From Hydractinia symbiolongicarpus (taxonomy: Eukaryota; Cnidaria; Hydrozoa; Anthoathecata; Hydractiniidae): 64,000 bases of DNA. Under the pieces are notes generated by a model. It searched no databases. It was not told the DNA's origin and worked only from the letters and a program-made list of their open reading frames with translations. Position numbers and translations under genes: made by a program. Location of the stretch: the NCBI RefSeq assembly GCF_029227915.1, contig NC_079875.1:28082001-28146000 (forward strand), in the 5' to 3' direction. Below, piece by piece: positions 11,263 through 23,178 of this stretch. How positions within the stretch are numbered: the stretch's first letter is position 1; every line of letters begins with the position of its first letter.

Positions 11263-13587
11263 GCTGCGTATTAGCGTATCGTTGTTTTTATCTTTATGTT
11301 TAGTTCTTATTATAATATAGTTATTTTAGTTCGCTTTGTTAATAATGTAGACAGTTTTTACTCTAAATGTAACTAAGTTCTACACAAAGCCATTGTATTA
11401 TGTATCTCGCCCCTGTCATATGACTACCTCTGTATATGTTTGCACATAGCTACATTTAACCATTAAATTATTTCATAACTTACATTCTCTCTAAAATTTG
11501 AAGTTCTAATGTTGAATTCTTTATATTTTGGTTCAAACCTGGCTACAATGAGGTTGAAGATTAAGCAAAACTTTTTCTTTGGATAACCTTTTGGCTAAAC
11601 TGATACCCTGTGAGAAGCAGCTAATACGGACATCATAAATGTTCGGGGGACCAGCAAGCCTGAACCTATCAAATTTGTATCTGCATGAGTGTTGATTTGT
11701 TCCTTTTTTTGTAGAAAACATCGCACATGAGTTACTACTTGACCAATCCCCTAAGAAATTTTATCCTGTTTTAAAGGTAAGTTTTTTTTATTCTACATAC
11801 TTTCCTTCGTCATTGATGGCTTACCCCGGCGTTTTCGACGCCGGGTTTGAAAGCTAGTTATCAAGTGAATATCTTTAATTCGAATGAATTTTAAAGGAAT
11901 TCATAACGAATTCATTCTTAGGTAAAAATGGACGTTATAAGTTAAGAAGAGTGAAAGATCGTCAAAAGAAACTGGTTGCTCAGCGGCTAGACGCGATGAA
12001 CTTATAAAAATTTATGAACGTTATCTGTTGTTTTGTTTTTATCCTTTATATGTGACCCGTTAATAAATTTGAAGAAACGAATTAGAGGTTCTGTCTTCAA
12101 GTATTTTCAGATTCAGTTACGATGAATTGCGATAATATCGAACAAAAAGATCCTAGAATATTATTTTTAGATTTATCCCTGCTTTTTGTCGTTTATTTTT
12201 AGTATGAACTATTATTTTACGCTGATTTATAACTTTCTGTTAAGAACCATCATTAATACCTAGTGAATGCCCCATGCTTATATTGTATTGGAAATATCAC
12301 AATTATATTTTGAATCATCAAGAGAACCATCGAAAAGGTCGTCCTTTGTTGTCAGTGTTGTTCTTTCGTTACTTTTATAAATAAAATGTTTGAAACTAAG
12401 AACGTCCTTTTCAGGCATTATTTTGTTTTGAAATTAAAACGACACTTAAAGATAGTGGGAAAGAAGTTCTAAATTAGATTTGTAAATTCTATTTCAGGAA
12501 AAGAAAAGCCTTTTATAGCATATAGTACTTGCTTCCAATCTATATCACTCTCAGTTGTTTTATACTGACTTTTCTACTTTCAAAAGGTTAGACGAAGCTT
12601 ATTTACCTAATGCTTACGCAGTACCAAGGGGTACGTGTGATACCACAGTAATTAGCCTAAGTATGCGTTGATTGCCGATTACTGAGAGGGATTAGCATGA
12701 CTACACCACCCTTGTTGGCAATTACTCAAAACAAATCTTACATTGCCTTATTACGCGAAATGCACATGCATACATATCAGCGCGCAAATAATTTGGACGA
12801 TCAGAAATAGTCGTAAATCGTTGCTTAGATTTAAATGTGTGCAAATAACGCGAATTTTTTTGCAGTATGCCCAGGAGCTTTTTATGTAGGAATGAGTATA
12901 ATACAAGTCAAAAGTATAATTTATCAATAGTTATTAATTCATAAGTTATCTCCAGAGAGGCAATTAATTAATGAAAAATTTATTGCTTCGAAAACAATAG
13001 GTAATTAAATAGGAATATGGAGGTTTGAATAATGATCAAGTGAAAAGACTCCGATTGCGGTCGTTTACGTTTATATCATTTTATTTCAATACTACGATTT
13101 ACTTTAAAGCGCGAAAAAACCTCGTTACCAAGAAATAGATGTATTGTGGATGGTGGTGTTAACGCACAGTAGACAGTATTTCATCCAAACGTTTCTAGCA
13201 ATTTATATAAACGAGTACAGTGAACAAATAGCAACATCATTATTTGCTGTTTACACGAATGTTATTCATTTTCACTGCAAAAAACTTAGGTTATCGGAGC
13301 GGTATAATGCTGTTTTTAGTGCACATGAGCCGAAACAAAAATTGTTTGAGAATGTGAAGGAAGAATAAGTAAAACAGCGCATGATGTTATTTATTTTTAT
13401 TCTCACTTGTGATCTACATTACGTCTTCCAATAATCTTTTTGCTTTTAATTTTGTGATAACTGGTTTCCTAATCCAAAAAAATCAACAAATTCTCATATT
13501 CATTCTGTCCCTGATGCCTTCCAGATGCTATGACTCTCTGCATTGCATCAAACATAAAGTTATAATAATAAAAATTTATATATAAAA
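11263..13587. other. AT-rich stretch without a convincing gene
   Basis: I find no recognisable protein or RNA gene here. Two weak exon-like segments are compatible in phase: 11715-11776 (acceptor tttttttgtag, donor aaag|gtaagt) and 11897-12007, which ends in a basic tail closing RLDAMNL and a stop. An open frame at 13144-13368 has no recognisable composition or motif. The rest is low-complexity AT-rich DNA. Confidence 0.5.
11825..11845. repeat. GC hairpin, 7-bp perfect stem
   Basis: cccggcg (11825-11831) and cgccggg (11839-11845) are perfect inverted repeats around a 7-nt loop, ttttcga. This is unusual in AT-rich surroundings. No following T-tract or other context gives it a function. Confidence 0.7.
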
Positions 13588-13663
13588 TTTGTCCCCATAA
13601 CCTGCATAACTGCAATGTCTCGTATATACGCATATAGTGCTTGAAAGACATTCCGGGGACAAA
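13588..13663. repeat. Nested inverted repeat, possible hairpin
   Basis: Outer arms tttgtcccc (13588-13596) and ggggacaaa (13655-13663) enclose inner arms aatgtct and agacatt. Beyond it, gtccccgtaagtgcaca and gtccccgaaagtgcaca recur at about 13794 and 13824. It may be a decayed MITE-like fragment, but there is no target duplication to prove this. Confidence 0.45.
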
Positions 13664-13944
13664 AAAAAAATAAAAAAAATAATATTCTCAGTTTATTCAT
13701 TTGCAAGGTTGTGGTACGCTATTCCAAACCTGTGGTGCTACTCCGACTTAAATTTGCTGTTCCAATAACGAGGAAAGTGGTTTCTAAAATATGTCCCCGT
13801 AAGTGCACAAAGATATATAGTCCCCGAAAGTGCACATCCAGGAGTACATATATTTTTATATACAAATAAATAAAATTAATGATGAGGTGACAAAACAGCT
13901 AGCTGTAATGATATTTCTTGTCTAATGACAGCTGGTTCTACTAT
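13664..13944. other. Stretch with no recognisable feature
   Basis: This is AT-rich DNA with an A-tract at 13661-13680 and the short gtcccc repeat noted just upstream. I see no gene in it. Confidence 0.5.
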
Positions 13945-14640
13945 AGTTAGAGGTTGCAACCCTCTAGAGATTTTTCAAAAAAGCAAAATCCCCCTTTTTG
14001 CAAGGATTTTCTAAAAACATTGACCGTAAAAGGCACAAAAATACAACAGCGACAGAACACAACACTAAACAATAAATATTAAAGCAATTCAAAATGAATT
14101 GAATAGGTACAAATGAGATAAATAAAACTTATCATAACGTGAATATCCTTAAACGGATAAATTTAAAATTATTCTTTAGAGAATGTGTTTAAGAAGCAAA
14201 CAACTATCTGCGCGCCAGGACTTGTGACCCTGGCTGTAGCTTTCCACATGTGTTATGGAGCTCCAACACTCAGCCTTACACAGATAATTGTTGCTGTGGA
14301 CCTGCCTAATGACAGTACCAGCCTGTCATAACTGAGGTAATATGCGTGGGCGTAACACCACGAAGAACAGATAAGAAAATCTAACCCCCTTGCAAAGCTT
14401 CTTCTAAAATGACTAAGGGCAGCAGGATTGTCAATCCTGAAAGCAAAGTGAGCAAACTCTGCCTCCCTACTGGACTGGGGTAATAAGTGGGATCGTTAAA
14501 CCCAAAGACAAGATATGATATCAAGCCCCCTTGCTGTGCTTCTTACAGTGTCTCTATACAAAGAGAGGATTGAGCAAACTCCGGTTTCACGGTGCACTGA
14601 CCAACATAAATCAGCTGGGGTAAATAAAACCGCTAGGGTC
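13945..14640 (+). repeat. Repeat modules on the 3' side of the endonuclease-protease gene
   Basis: Module A is a hairpin-like agaggttgcaaccctct (13950-13966) followed by tagaga and a run of C and A. Module B starts at about 14313 with accagcctg and contains atatgcgtgggcgtaac, cccccttgcaaagcttctt and agtgagcaaactctgcctcc. A diverged second B unit starts at about 14470 with ctactggactggggtaa and contains cccccttgctgtgcttctt and gagcaaactcc, so the units repeat at roughly 120-150 bp. Both modules recur, diverged, at 16336-16830 in the same orientation. They may be untranslated or intronic parts of a repeated element carrying the intervening gene. Confidence 0.65.
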
Positions 14641-14681
14641 ATGGATTTCCTCCCCCATTTGTTGTGTGACATACAAATAAG

Positions 14682-16348
14682 CTAACTTCTGGAAAAGAAA
14701 AGTATGTATGACGAAGAATTATTCAAGTGGAATGTGTCTACTTGAGAAATACAGCGATCGTTGCATTTGAACCAGGTGTTTTGTTGGTCCTTAATGAAGG
14801 TCCAGTAATGACCTGCTTTTAATGTACCTGAGTGGTTAATGGTAGCAACCAAGTTATACTTGTTGTTGAAAGACACATCGTCAATTGGGTGAGATGCTAC
14901 CTTTATGACATGATGTTTTTTAGGCAAGCAATTGAATAACTTGTTGTCTTTAAAAGAAGACCCATTTACTGATGTGTATCTTAACAATTGTACAACAAGG
15001 AAGTCGCCGCAATTAGAAATCTGAGTTTCAATTGTGGCCTCTTGATGCAATGAACACTGGGGGCAGAACCACTTGTTGTCACCTTGAAGTTCTTGAGGTT
15101 GTAAAAATTTGTTAAAAGAGTCTGCTATTGACTTACACGTTGGTAAAATTAAAATTGAATCCTTTTGTTCCCTGGAAGTGGAGAAACAACAGGAGTTGCA
15201 TGACGTTGTTGTGGTCACAGTTACAGACAGTAGATTGTCAACCAAAGGGGAAGATCCAATAATTTCATCAAAAACAACTTGAAGGATCTCGGGCACATCT
15301 TGTTGGTGATTGTGATAAAACGCGTTATTGTTAAGGGCATGCATTCTGTTTTGCAGTGCTCGTAAGAAATTGGAAGGATCAATTGGTGAACGAGAACGAT
15401 TCAGTAGTGACATATTTAGGACTATAGACTTTACTAGAGGAGATGACAAAGAGCACTCGGTAATTCAGACCAAAGTCTTGGAAGAACCGTTAATGCTTGC
15501 AAAATGGAGTTTGCGTAGCATGTGTTCCCCTTGTTTATCAAACCAGCGTGAACGATGCTCACCTTTTGTTTAAGTTCCTGGCTAAGGTTATGGTGTTCCG
15601 TGGGTTTTGGCATGTCAGAGATGGCTGAAGATGGACTTTTAATGGATTTGGTAACAGACGAGGATTTTTCATGAGGTATACTATCCTTTGGTGATGGCAA
15701 TATTGGTGGACTGCAGTGCGTAAGATCTTGTGACCAATGTGGTGAGTCTCGTGCAATCCAAATGCAAATGAAAAACGCAGATTTGCTAGCAAAACCAAGG
15801 CTTTTTAGACAGCAAGTTAGAGACCTTGAAGAGTAGCCCTTAGCACCCACTTCTACTGCAAAAAGATGCGGAAACCACCCGTTGCTACGTATTACCTCGA
15901 CCAAAGGGAAGTATTTGGAAAGCTTGGTGGAATGCCAGGATCCCATGTTTTCCTCACAAGGACAAGTAAGTTCAATAATGATGATGCGCTTAGAACAATT
16001 TGAGTATATTACAATGTCTGGCCTGAGGGATGTGATTGCAATATGGCCAGGAAACACAAATCCTTCATTCAGATCTGCTAACATCACCCAGTCACTAGCA
16101 TGGTGGAATAGACCAGTTGGTTTTGATCTTTTAGCGGAGGAATAGCTACCTGCTTTTACAAATGACACTTTAAGGTGCTTTTTCGTTTTCGGGACAACTT
16201 CAGATGAAAAACGCTCTAGACTTAACAGGAGCCCGCGAAGCACAGCATCGTGTCGGAAAGTGAACCTTCTTTGTGATAGAGCAACCTTGCAAGCGCCTAA
16301 AACATGTGCTGTATTAAAAAGGGGGCAATGCTTGGGACCAGCCTGAAG
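14682..16348 (-). pseudogene. R2-type restriction-like endonuclease domain joined to a USP deubiquitinase domain
   Basis: The minus-strand frame opens at about 16348, or at an acceptor (acttcag) giving a start at 16342. The N-terminal part has HVLGACK, RFTFRHDAVL and RPDIVIYS...IIIIELTCP. This is the H-X4-C, RHD and PD-X(12-14)-D/E signature of the restriction-like endonuclease of R2/NeSL/CRE-type non-LTR retrotransposons. The first CxxC is degraded to CPLF. About 140 residues later comes a ubiquitin-specific protease domain: Cys box GLINKGNTCYANSILQAL, a C..C/CPQC zinc pair, His box TLKAGHYWTFIK and CNDRCISQV. The C-terminal half lies in another frame, shifted near 15440-15450 by one net base, so the copy is broken unless the shift is a sequencing error or programmed. 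No reverse transcriptase is found upstream. It may be a 5'-truncated element or a chimeric gene derived from one. The domain assignments are strong and their association is the novelty. Confidence 0.75.
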
Positions 16349-16830
16349 TTACTGGGGTGATATGCATGGGCGTAAAACCACAAATACATGAAAGAGAAAT
16401 TTCACACCCCCTTGCAGAGATTCTTACAAGAATAACTATGGGTACAGCAGTATCGTTAACCCTGTAGACCAAGTGAGCAAACTTGGCCTCCCTACTGGAC
16501 TGGGGTAAAAAGTGGGGTTCTCACACCCAAAGACAAGACATAGTCGAACCCCCTTGCTATGCTTCTTATCAGAGAGAAAATAATATACAAAGAGGTGGCA
16601 AGCCACCGCAATGATGAACTCAACCTGTTAGGTCTTTGGAAATAAGCTAGAGGTTGTACTCCTCTAGAGAAAAAGCCTCTAAAAGCACAATTCTCCCTTT
16701 CTATAAAAAGAATAAAAAGGACACAACACATTTGAAAAGATGAATAGAACTTTAACCAAGGGCAGGTAGGTTTCGACCCATATTTAGAGTGAGCAAACTC
16801 TAGGTTTAGAGAGTAATGAACATTGAACTG
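16336..16830 (+). repeat. Repeat modules on the 5' side of the endonuclease-protease gene
   Basis: These are diverged copies of the modules at 13945-14640, here in the order B then A. B has accagcctgaagttactggg, atatgcatgggcgtaaaacc, cacccccttgcagagattctt, agtgagcaaacttggcctcc and ctactggactggggtaaaaa. A has agaggttgtactcctctaga followed by caattctccctttct. The phrase agtgagcaaactct recurs near 16788. The first B copy starts at the possible splice acceptor of the gene, so the repeat may be part of the same transcription unit. No snRNA or tRNA fold is recognised. Confidence 0.6.
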
Positions 16831-16946
16831 TTGTATTTATTGTTTATTGTTTGTTTTCAGATTCAACATTGCATACTAATAAATAAGCAAATGGTTTCAT
16901 TCCTATATATGTTGAATCTTTTAATCTTCAAGTGAAACGCCTCGAC

Positions 16947-19605
16947 ATGCCATCAGTTAGTTGTCCAGTGCCTGGCTGCACCTACACCACGCCAGACCTC
17001 GATGCTGTCATCATTGCTGCACTACTGACAACCCATGCTACCACGCATTCGAATCAACCTACATCGGTATCACCCACGGCCAAGATTGAACGAGTGAGAC
17101 GTCCCACTGTTACTTTAGCCGGAACCTCTGAGGATTGGAAATACTTCCTGACCCGCTGGATTGAGTACAAGACCGCTACCAAAATCACAGGTAGAGATGC
17201 TGTTCTCCAACTCCTTGAATGCTGTAACGAGCAGTTGCGCAGAGACCTCACCCGATCCACCACTGGCATGTTGGCCGAAAAAAGTGAGGATGTCATCCTT
17301 GCTTCAATGAAATCACTCGCTGTCAGGGAGGAAAACGTTATGGTTGCACGAGTTGCCTTAAACAATATGAATCAAGATCCTGATGAGCCAATAAGATCGT
17401 TTGGGGCTAGATTGAAAGGTCAAGCTGGTGTATGTAAATATGTTATTCCCTGCCCCTCGTGCAGCCACGACGTGGACTATACCGAACAAATATTATGTGA
17501 TGTTCTTGGTCGTGGTATCTCCGACCCTGATATTCAGCTGGAGCTTCTTGGACATACGAACCAGGACATGTGTTTGGAAGAAGTGCTCAAATTCGTTGAA
17601 ACAAAGGAAGCAGGGAAACGTTCTGCAACACGCCTCATCGATCACCACCAGGCTGGTGCCATCCATAGCCAGTACAGAAGGGGTAAACGAGACTCCTTCA
17701 ATAAGCCAAAAGAAGACAATGACACCAACCGTGATACCAAACGCGATTCTGGTTCAAAATGTGGGTACTGCGGAACAAACTGCCACAGCACTAGCGCACC
17801 ACGATCCCGTCAATCCACATGTCCTGCATATAATCACAAGTGTGGGAATTGCCAACGTCTGCATCATTTTGATCACGTGTGTAGGAGCAAAGATCGAAAA
17901 AACAAGGAGAGAAAGCCTGATAATGCTGCAGTTGTCGAGGAATCCAGCACGATATTCAACTCACTATGCTCATTGAACACAGCATCTGCGGATCATGTTG
18001 ATCACCACTGCCACAACAAATCTGAAGATGTTTGGAAGAAAAGTCCATCTCCTCCACAACCGTTTCTCGATTTGTCCGTGCGTATCGTGGAAGATGACTA
18101 CAGCGAGCTGGGTTTTAAATTTCCACATGGTACTAACGAGTCAACTATCACCATACCGGCAATGGCAGACACCGGCTGCCAAAGTTGTCTCATTGGTTAC
18201 AAATGGATTCAGCGATTCAACCTTTCTAAAAGTGATCTCATCCCGGTCCGAATGAAAATGGACGCCGCCAATGGACAATCTATCAAAATATTAGGGGCTA
18301 TCGTCATCCGCATCGCTGGTATCAATTGCCACGGGTCACTACAAGAAACGAAGCAGTTTACGTATGTGACTAACGACTCTGACAAGTTTTACCTCAGTAA
18401 GAGTGCCTGTGTAGATCTTGGCATTGTATCACCTGAATTCCCTATGATTGGTGCGAATACCATCACTGTACCTGATCCAACTAATGAGTGTTCATGTCCA
18501 AAACGATCAGCACCGCCATCACTTCCTACCGAACTGCCATATCCACCAACAGAGGAGAACCGGGAAAGATTGGAGCAATGGCTCCTTAACTATTATAAAA
18601 GCAGCACCTTCAATGTATGCGAACATCAACCTCTGCCATTGATGTCCGGGCCACCCATGAAGCTGATGATCGATGAGAATGCTGAGCCGACTACACATCA
18701 TTCACCAATACCTGTACCGATCCACTGGCAAGAACAAGTAAAAGCCGACCTAGACCGCGATGTAGCTCTTGGAGTTATTGAACCAGTGCCCATTGGTGAA
18801 CCCGTGACATGGTGCCACAGAATGGTAGTGTGTCCAAAAAAGAGTGGCAAACCGAGACGCTGTGATGACTTTCAGGCTCTTAATAAACACGCTACCAGAG
18901 AAACTCACCACACACAGTCACCATTCCATCAGGTTCGCACGGTACCCCACCACACCAAGAAGACCGTATCAGATGCTTGGAATGGGTACCATAGCGTTCC
19001 TCTTTGCAAGGAAGATCGCCACTATACAACTTACATCACACCGTGGGGTCGCTACAGGTATTGTACCCTACCTCAGGGCTACATTACATCTGGAGATGGT
19101 TATTCTCGAAGGTTTGACGCCATTGTATGAGACTTTCCCGACAAAATCAAGGTAACCGATGACTCTCTTTTATGGGCTACCGATATCGAGAAATGTTTCT
19201 TCCACACTTGCAAATGGTTGGACACTTGCGGGAAAAACGGAATTATTCAAAATCCCTCAAAGTTCAAATTTGCCCATGATGTGGTGGAGTTTGCTGGGTT
19301 TGAAGTTACCCCTACCAATGTCCGTCCAGCACCAAGCCTTATGCGAGCCATTGCCGATTTTCCTGTACCGCAAAATATAACAGACATCCGTTCCTGGTTC
19401 GGTCTGGTCAACCAAGTAGCATACACATTCAGTATGACGGACAAAATGCTACCCCTACGCGAATTGCTGAAACCTCAGTCTTCGTTTCAATGGAGCGATG
19501 AACTCGACAAAATATTTGCTGCCTCTAAATCAAAAATCTTAAGTGAGATTGAGGAAGGTGTACGCATATTTGACAAGTCAAGGCTCACATATATAGCAAC
19601 AGATT
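16947..19605 (+). pseudogene. Ty3/gypsy-like retrotransposon gag-pol remnant
   Basis: A long frame starts at ATG 16947 (SVSCPVPGCTY). It begins with a C2H2-like pattern (C6, C11, H30, H34), a feature of a gag-pol family seen in marine invertebrates. A gag-like helical region follows, then two Cys/His knuckles (CGYCGTNCH... and CGNCQRLHHFDHVC), the aspartic protease motif ADTGCQSCLIG (Asp about residue 408), and reverse transcriptase with DFQALNKHATRETHHTQSPF, WNGYHSVPL, TPWGRYRYCTLPQGY and the active-site region VTDDSLLWATDIEKCF. An in-frame TGA at 19128-19130 interrupts RT, after which the same frame continues to the start of RNase H (YIATDWS). There the sequence changes abruptly to satellite at 19606. 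No integrase or LTR is present. It is a truncated, single-stop, presumably inactive copy. Confidence 0.88.
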
Positions 19606-19921
19606 GGTCAAATGACAATTATCCTGTATCAATACGAAAAATGGCAAGTATATAACACTTATCACCTTGAAATGCCTCTTTTATCAATTTTACGGCTAAA
19701 ATACATAGAAACTGAGACGAGGTTGTCGACCCTAAATGACATTTATCTTGTATCAACACGAAGAATCGCAATTATATGAGACATTTGTCTCTTTTAAATG
19801 CCTCGTTTATCAATTTTGCGGCTAAAATATATAAAACCTGAGACGAGGTTGTTGACCCTAAATGACAATTATCTTGCATCAGCACGAAGAATAGCCAATA
19901 TATGAGACATTTGTCTCTTTT

Positions 19922-19986
19922 TATGTAATGAGGAAATAGGCTCCGCTACGCTCCGTGCGCTGGCGCGCACTCCGCTACTCTGCGCA
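19922..19986 (+). repeat. GC-rich insert in a satellite monomer, copy 1
   Basis: After gagacatttgtctcttttt the monomer is replaced by about 65 bp of different composition: atgtaatgaggaaataggct, then a segment with two ccgctac repeats around gtgcgctggcgcgcac. That segment is a perfect 6-bp stem (19955-19960 with 19965-19970) and a 4-nt loop, tggc. Satellite resumes at aaaatggcaag. Confidence 0.85.
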
Positions 19987-21518
19987 AAAATGGCAAGTAC
20001 ATGACACTCGTCACTTTGAAATGCCTCGATTATCAATTTTACGAGTAAAATATATAGAACCTGAGACGAGGTTGTTGACCCTAAATGACAATTATGTTGT
20101 ATCAATGCTAAAAATGGCAAGTATATAACACTCGTCACTTTGAAATGCTTTGTTTATTAATTTTACAACTAAAATATATGGAAACTGAGACGAGATTGTC
20201 GTCCCAAAATGACAATTATCTTGTATCAATTCGAAAAATTGCAAATATATCAGACATTTGTCTCTTTTAAATGCCTCGTTTATCAATATTACGACTAAAA
20301 TATATGGAACCTGAGACGAGGTTCTCGACCCCAAATGACAATTATCTTGTATCAACACGAAGAATCGAAACTATATGAGATATTTGTCTCTTTTAAATGC
20401 CTCGTTTATCAATTTCACGGCTAAAATATGTAGATCCTGAGACGAGGTTGTCGACCCTAAGTAACAATTATCCTGTATCAATGTGAAAAATCGCAAATAC
20501 ATGGCACTGGTCACTTTGAAATGTCTCGTTTATCAATTTTACGGCTAAAATACATAGAAACTGGGACGAGGTTGTCGAATCTAAATGACAATTATCTTGT
20601 ATCAATACGAAAAATCGCAAATCCATGACAATCGTCACTTTGAAATGCCTCGTTTATCAATTTTACAACTAAAATATATTGAACCTCAGACGAGATTGTC
20701 GTCCCTAAATCACAATTATCTTGTATCAACACGAAGAATCGCAAATATATGAGACATTTGTCTCCTTTAAATGCCTCGTTTATCAATTTTACGGTTATAA
20801 TATAGAGAACCTGAGACGAAGTTGTTGACCCTAATTGACAATTATCCTGTATCAATGCGAAAAATCGCAAATACATGGCACTGGTCACTTTGAACTGCCT
20901 CGTTTATCAATTTTACGGCTAAAATATATAGAACCTGAGGCGAGGTTGTCGACCCTAAGTGACAATTATCCAGTATCAATACGAAAAATGGCAAGTATAT
21001 AACACTTATCACCTTGAAATGCCTCTTTTATCAATTTTACGGCTAAAATACATAGAATCTGAGACGAGGTTGTCGACCCTAAATGACATTTTTCTTGTAT
21101 CAACACGAAGAATCGCAATTATATGAGACATTTGTCTCTTTTAAATGCCTCGTTTATCAATTTTGCGGCTAAATTATATAAAACCTGAGACGAGGTTGTT
21201 GACCCTAAATGACATTTATCTTGTATCAATACGAAAAATGGCAAGTATATAACACTCGTCACTTTGAAATGCTTTGTTTATCAATTTTACAACTAAAGTA
21301 TATGGAAACTGAGACGAGATTGTCGTCCCAAAATGACAATTATCTTGTATCAATTCGAAAAATCGCAAATATATCAGACATTTGTCTTTTTTAAATGCCT
21401 CGTTTATCAATTTTACGACTAAAATAAATGGAACCTGAGACGAGATTGTCGCCCTAAATGACAATTATCTTGCATCTGCACGAAGAATAGCAAATATATG
21501 AGACATTTGTCTCTTTTT

Positions 21519-21583
21519 ATGTAATGAGGAAATAGGCTCCGCTACGCTTTGTGCGCTGGCGCGCACTTCGCTACTCTCCGCAA
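21519..21583 (+). repeat. GC-rich insert, copy 2
   Basis: The context is the same as in copy 1 and it lies 1597 bp downstream. The gtgcgc/gcgcac stem is intact. The flanking repeats are changed to ccgctac and tcgctac. Confidence 0.85.
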
Positions 21584-23113
21584 AAATGGCAAGTACATGA
21601 CACTCGTCACTTTGAAATGCCTCGATTATCAATTTTACGAGTAAAATATATAGAACCTGAGACGAGGTTGTTGACCCTAAATGACAATTATGTTGTATCA
21701 ATGCTAAAAATGGCAAGTATATAACACTCGTCACTTTGAAATGCTTTGTTTATTAATTTTACAACTAAAATATATGGAAACTGAGACGAGATTGTCGTCC
21801 CAAAATGACAATTATCTTGTATCAATTCGAAAAATTGCAAATATATCAGACATTTGTCTTTTTTAAATGCCTCGTTTATCAATATTACGACTAAAATATA
21901 TGGAACCTGAGACGAGGTTCTCGACCCCAAATGACAATTATCTTGTATCAACACGAAGAATCGAAACTATATGAGATATTTGTCTCTTTTAAATGCCTCG
22001 TTTATCAATTTCACGGCTAAAATATGTAGATCCTGAGACGAGTTTGTCGACCCTAAGTAACAATTATCCTGTATCAATGTGAAAAATCGCAAATACATGC
22101 CACTGGTCACTTTGAAATGTCTCGTTTATCAATTTTACAACTAAAATATATTGAACCTGACACGAGATTGTCGTCCCTAAATCACAATAATTATGTATCA
22201 ACACGAAGAATCGCAAATATATGAGACATTTGTCTCCTTTAAATGCCTCGTTTATTAATTTTACGGTTAAAATATAGAGAACCTGAGACGAAGTTGTTGA
22301 CCCTAATTGACAATTATCCTGTATCAATGCTAAAAATCGGAAATACATGGCACTGGTCACTTTGAAATGCCTCGTTTATCAATTTTACGGCTAAAATATA
22401 TAGAACCTGAGGCGAGGTTGTCGACCCTAAGTGACAATTATCCTGTATCAATAAGAAAAATGGCAAGTATATAACACTCGTCACTTTGAAATGCTTTGTT
22501 TATCAATTTTACAACTAAAATATATGGAAACTGAGACGAAATTGTCGTCCCAAAATGACAATTATGTTGTATCAATTCGAAAAATCGCAAATATATAACA
22601 CTTATCACCTTGAAATGCCTCTTTTATCAATTTTACGGCTAAAATACATAGAAACTGAGACGAGGTTGTCGACCCTAAATGACATTTATCTTGTATCAAC
22701 ACGAAGAATCGCAATTATATGAGACATTTGTCTCTTTTAAATGCCTCGTTTATCAATTTTGCGGCTAAAATATGTAAAACCTGAGACGAGGTTGTTGACC
22801 CTAAATGACAATTATCTTGTATCAATACGAAAAATGGCAAGTATATAACACTCGTCACTTTGAAATGCTTTGTTTATCAATTTTACAACTAAAGTATATG
22901 GAAACTGAGACGAGATTGTCGTCCCAAAATGACAATTATCTTGTATCAATTCGAAAAATCGCAAATATATCAGACATTTGTCTTTTTTAAATGCCTCGTT
23001 TATCAATTTTACGACTAAAATAAATGGAACCTGAGACGAGATTGTCGCCCTAAATGACAATTATCTTGCATCAACACGAAGAATAACAAATATATGAGAC
23101 ATTTGTCTCTTTT

Positions 23114-23178
23114 TATGTAATGAGGAAATAGGCTCCGCTACGCTTTGTGCGTTGGCGCGCACTTCGCTACTCTCCGCA
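23114..23178 (+). repeat. GC-rich insert, copy 3
   Basis: It lies 1595 bp downstream of copy 2. One stem base is changed (gtgcgt against gcgcac), allowing a G-T pair in an RNA fold. Confidence 0.85.

Noticed and set aside
11533-11721. Minus-strand 62-codon open frame
   Set aside because: No recognisable motif; it begins within the pyrimidine tract of a plus-strand acceptor.
13144-13368. 74-codon open frame
   Set aside because: No motif, no recognisable composition, no splice partner; this length is expected by chance.
13950-13966. tRNA or snRNA from the agaggttgcaaccctct hairpin
   Set aside because: No cloverleaf, A/B box or Sm site could be found around it.
13945-16830. Flanking repeats as LTRs of a retroelement
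   Set aside because: The modules occur in opposite order on the two sides, are strongly diverged and lack defined TG...CA ends.
16336-16946. 5' LTR of the gypsy element
   Set aside because: The sequence matches the modules around the endonuclease-USP gene. No second copy exists on the 3' side, and no primer-binding site is recognised.
8155-19605. Single large transposon (Helitron or Polinton) spanning the whole island
   Set aside because: The ends show no inverted repeats or target duplication, part of a satellite monomer is missing, and the contents are unrelated broken elements.
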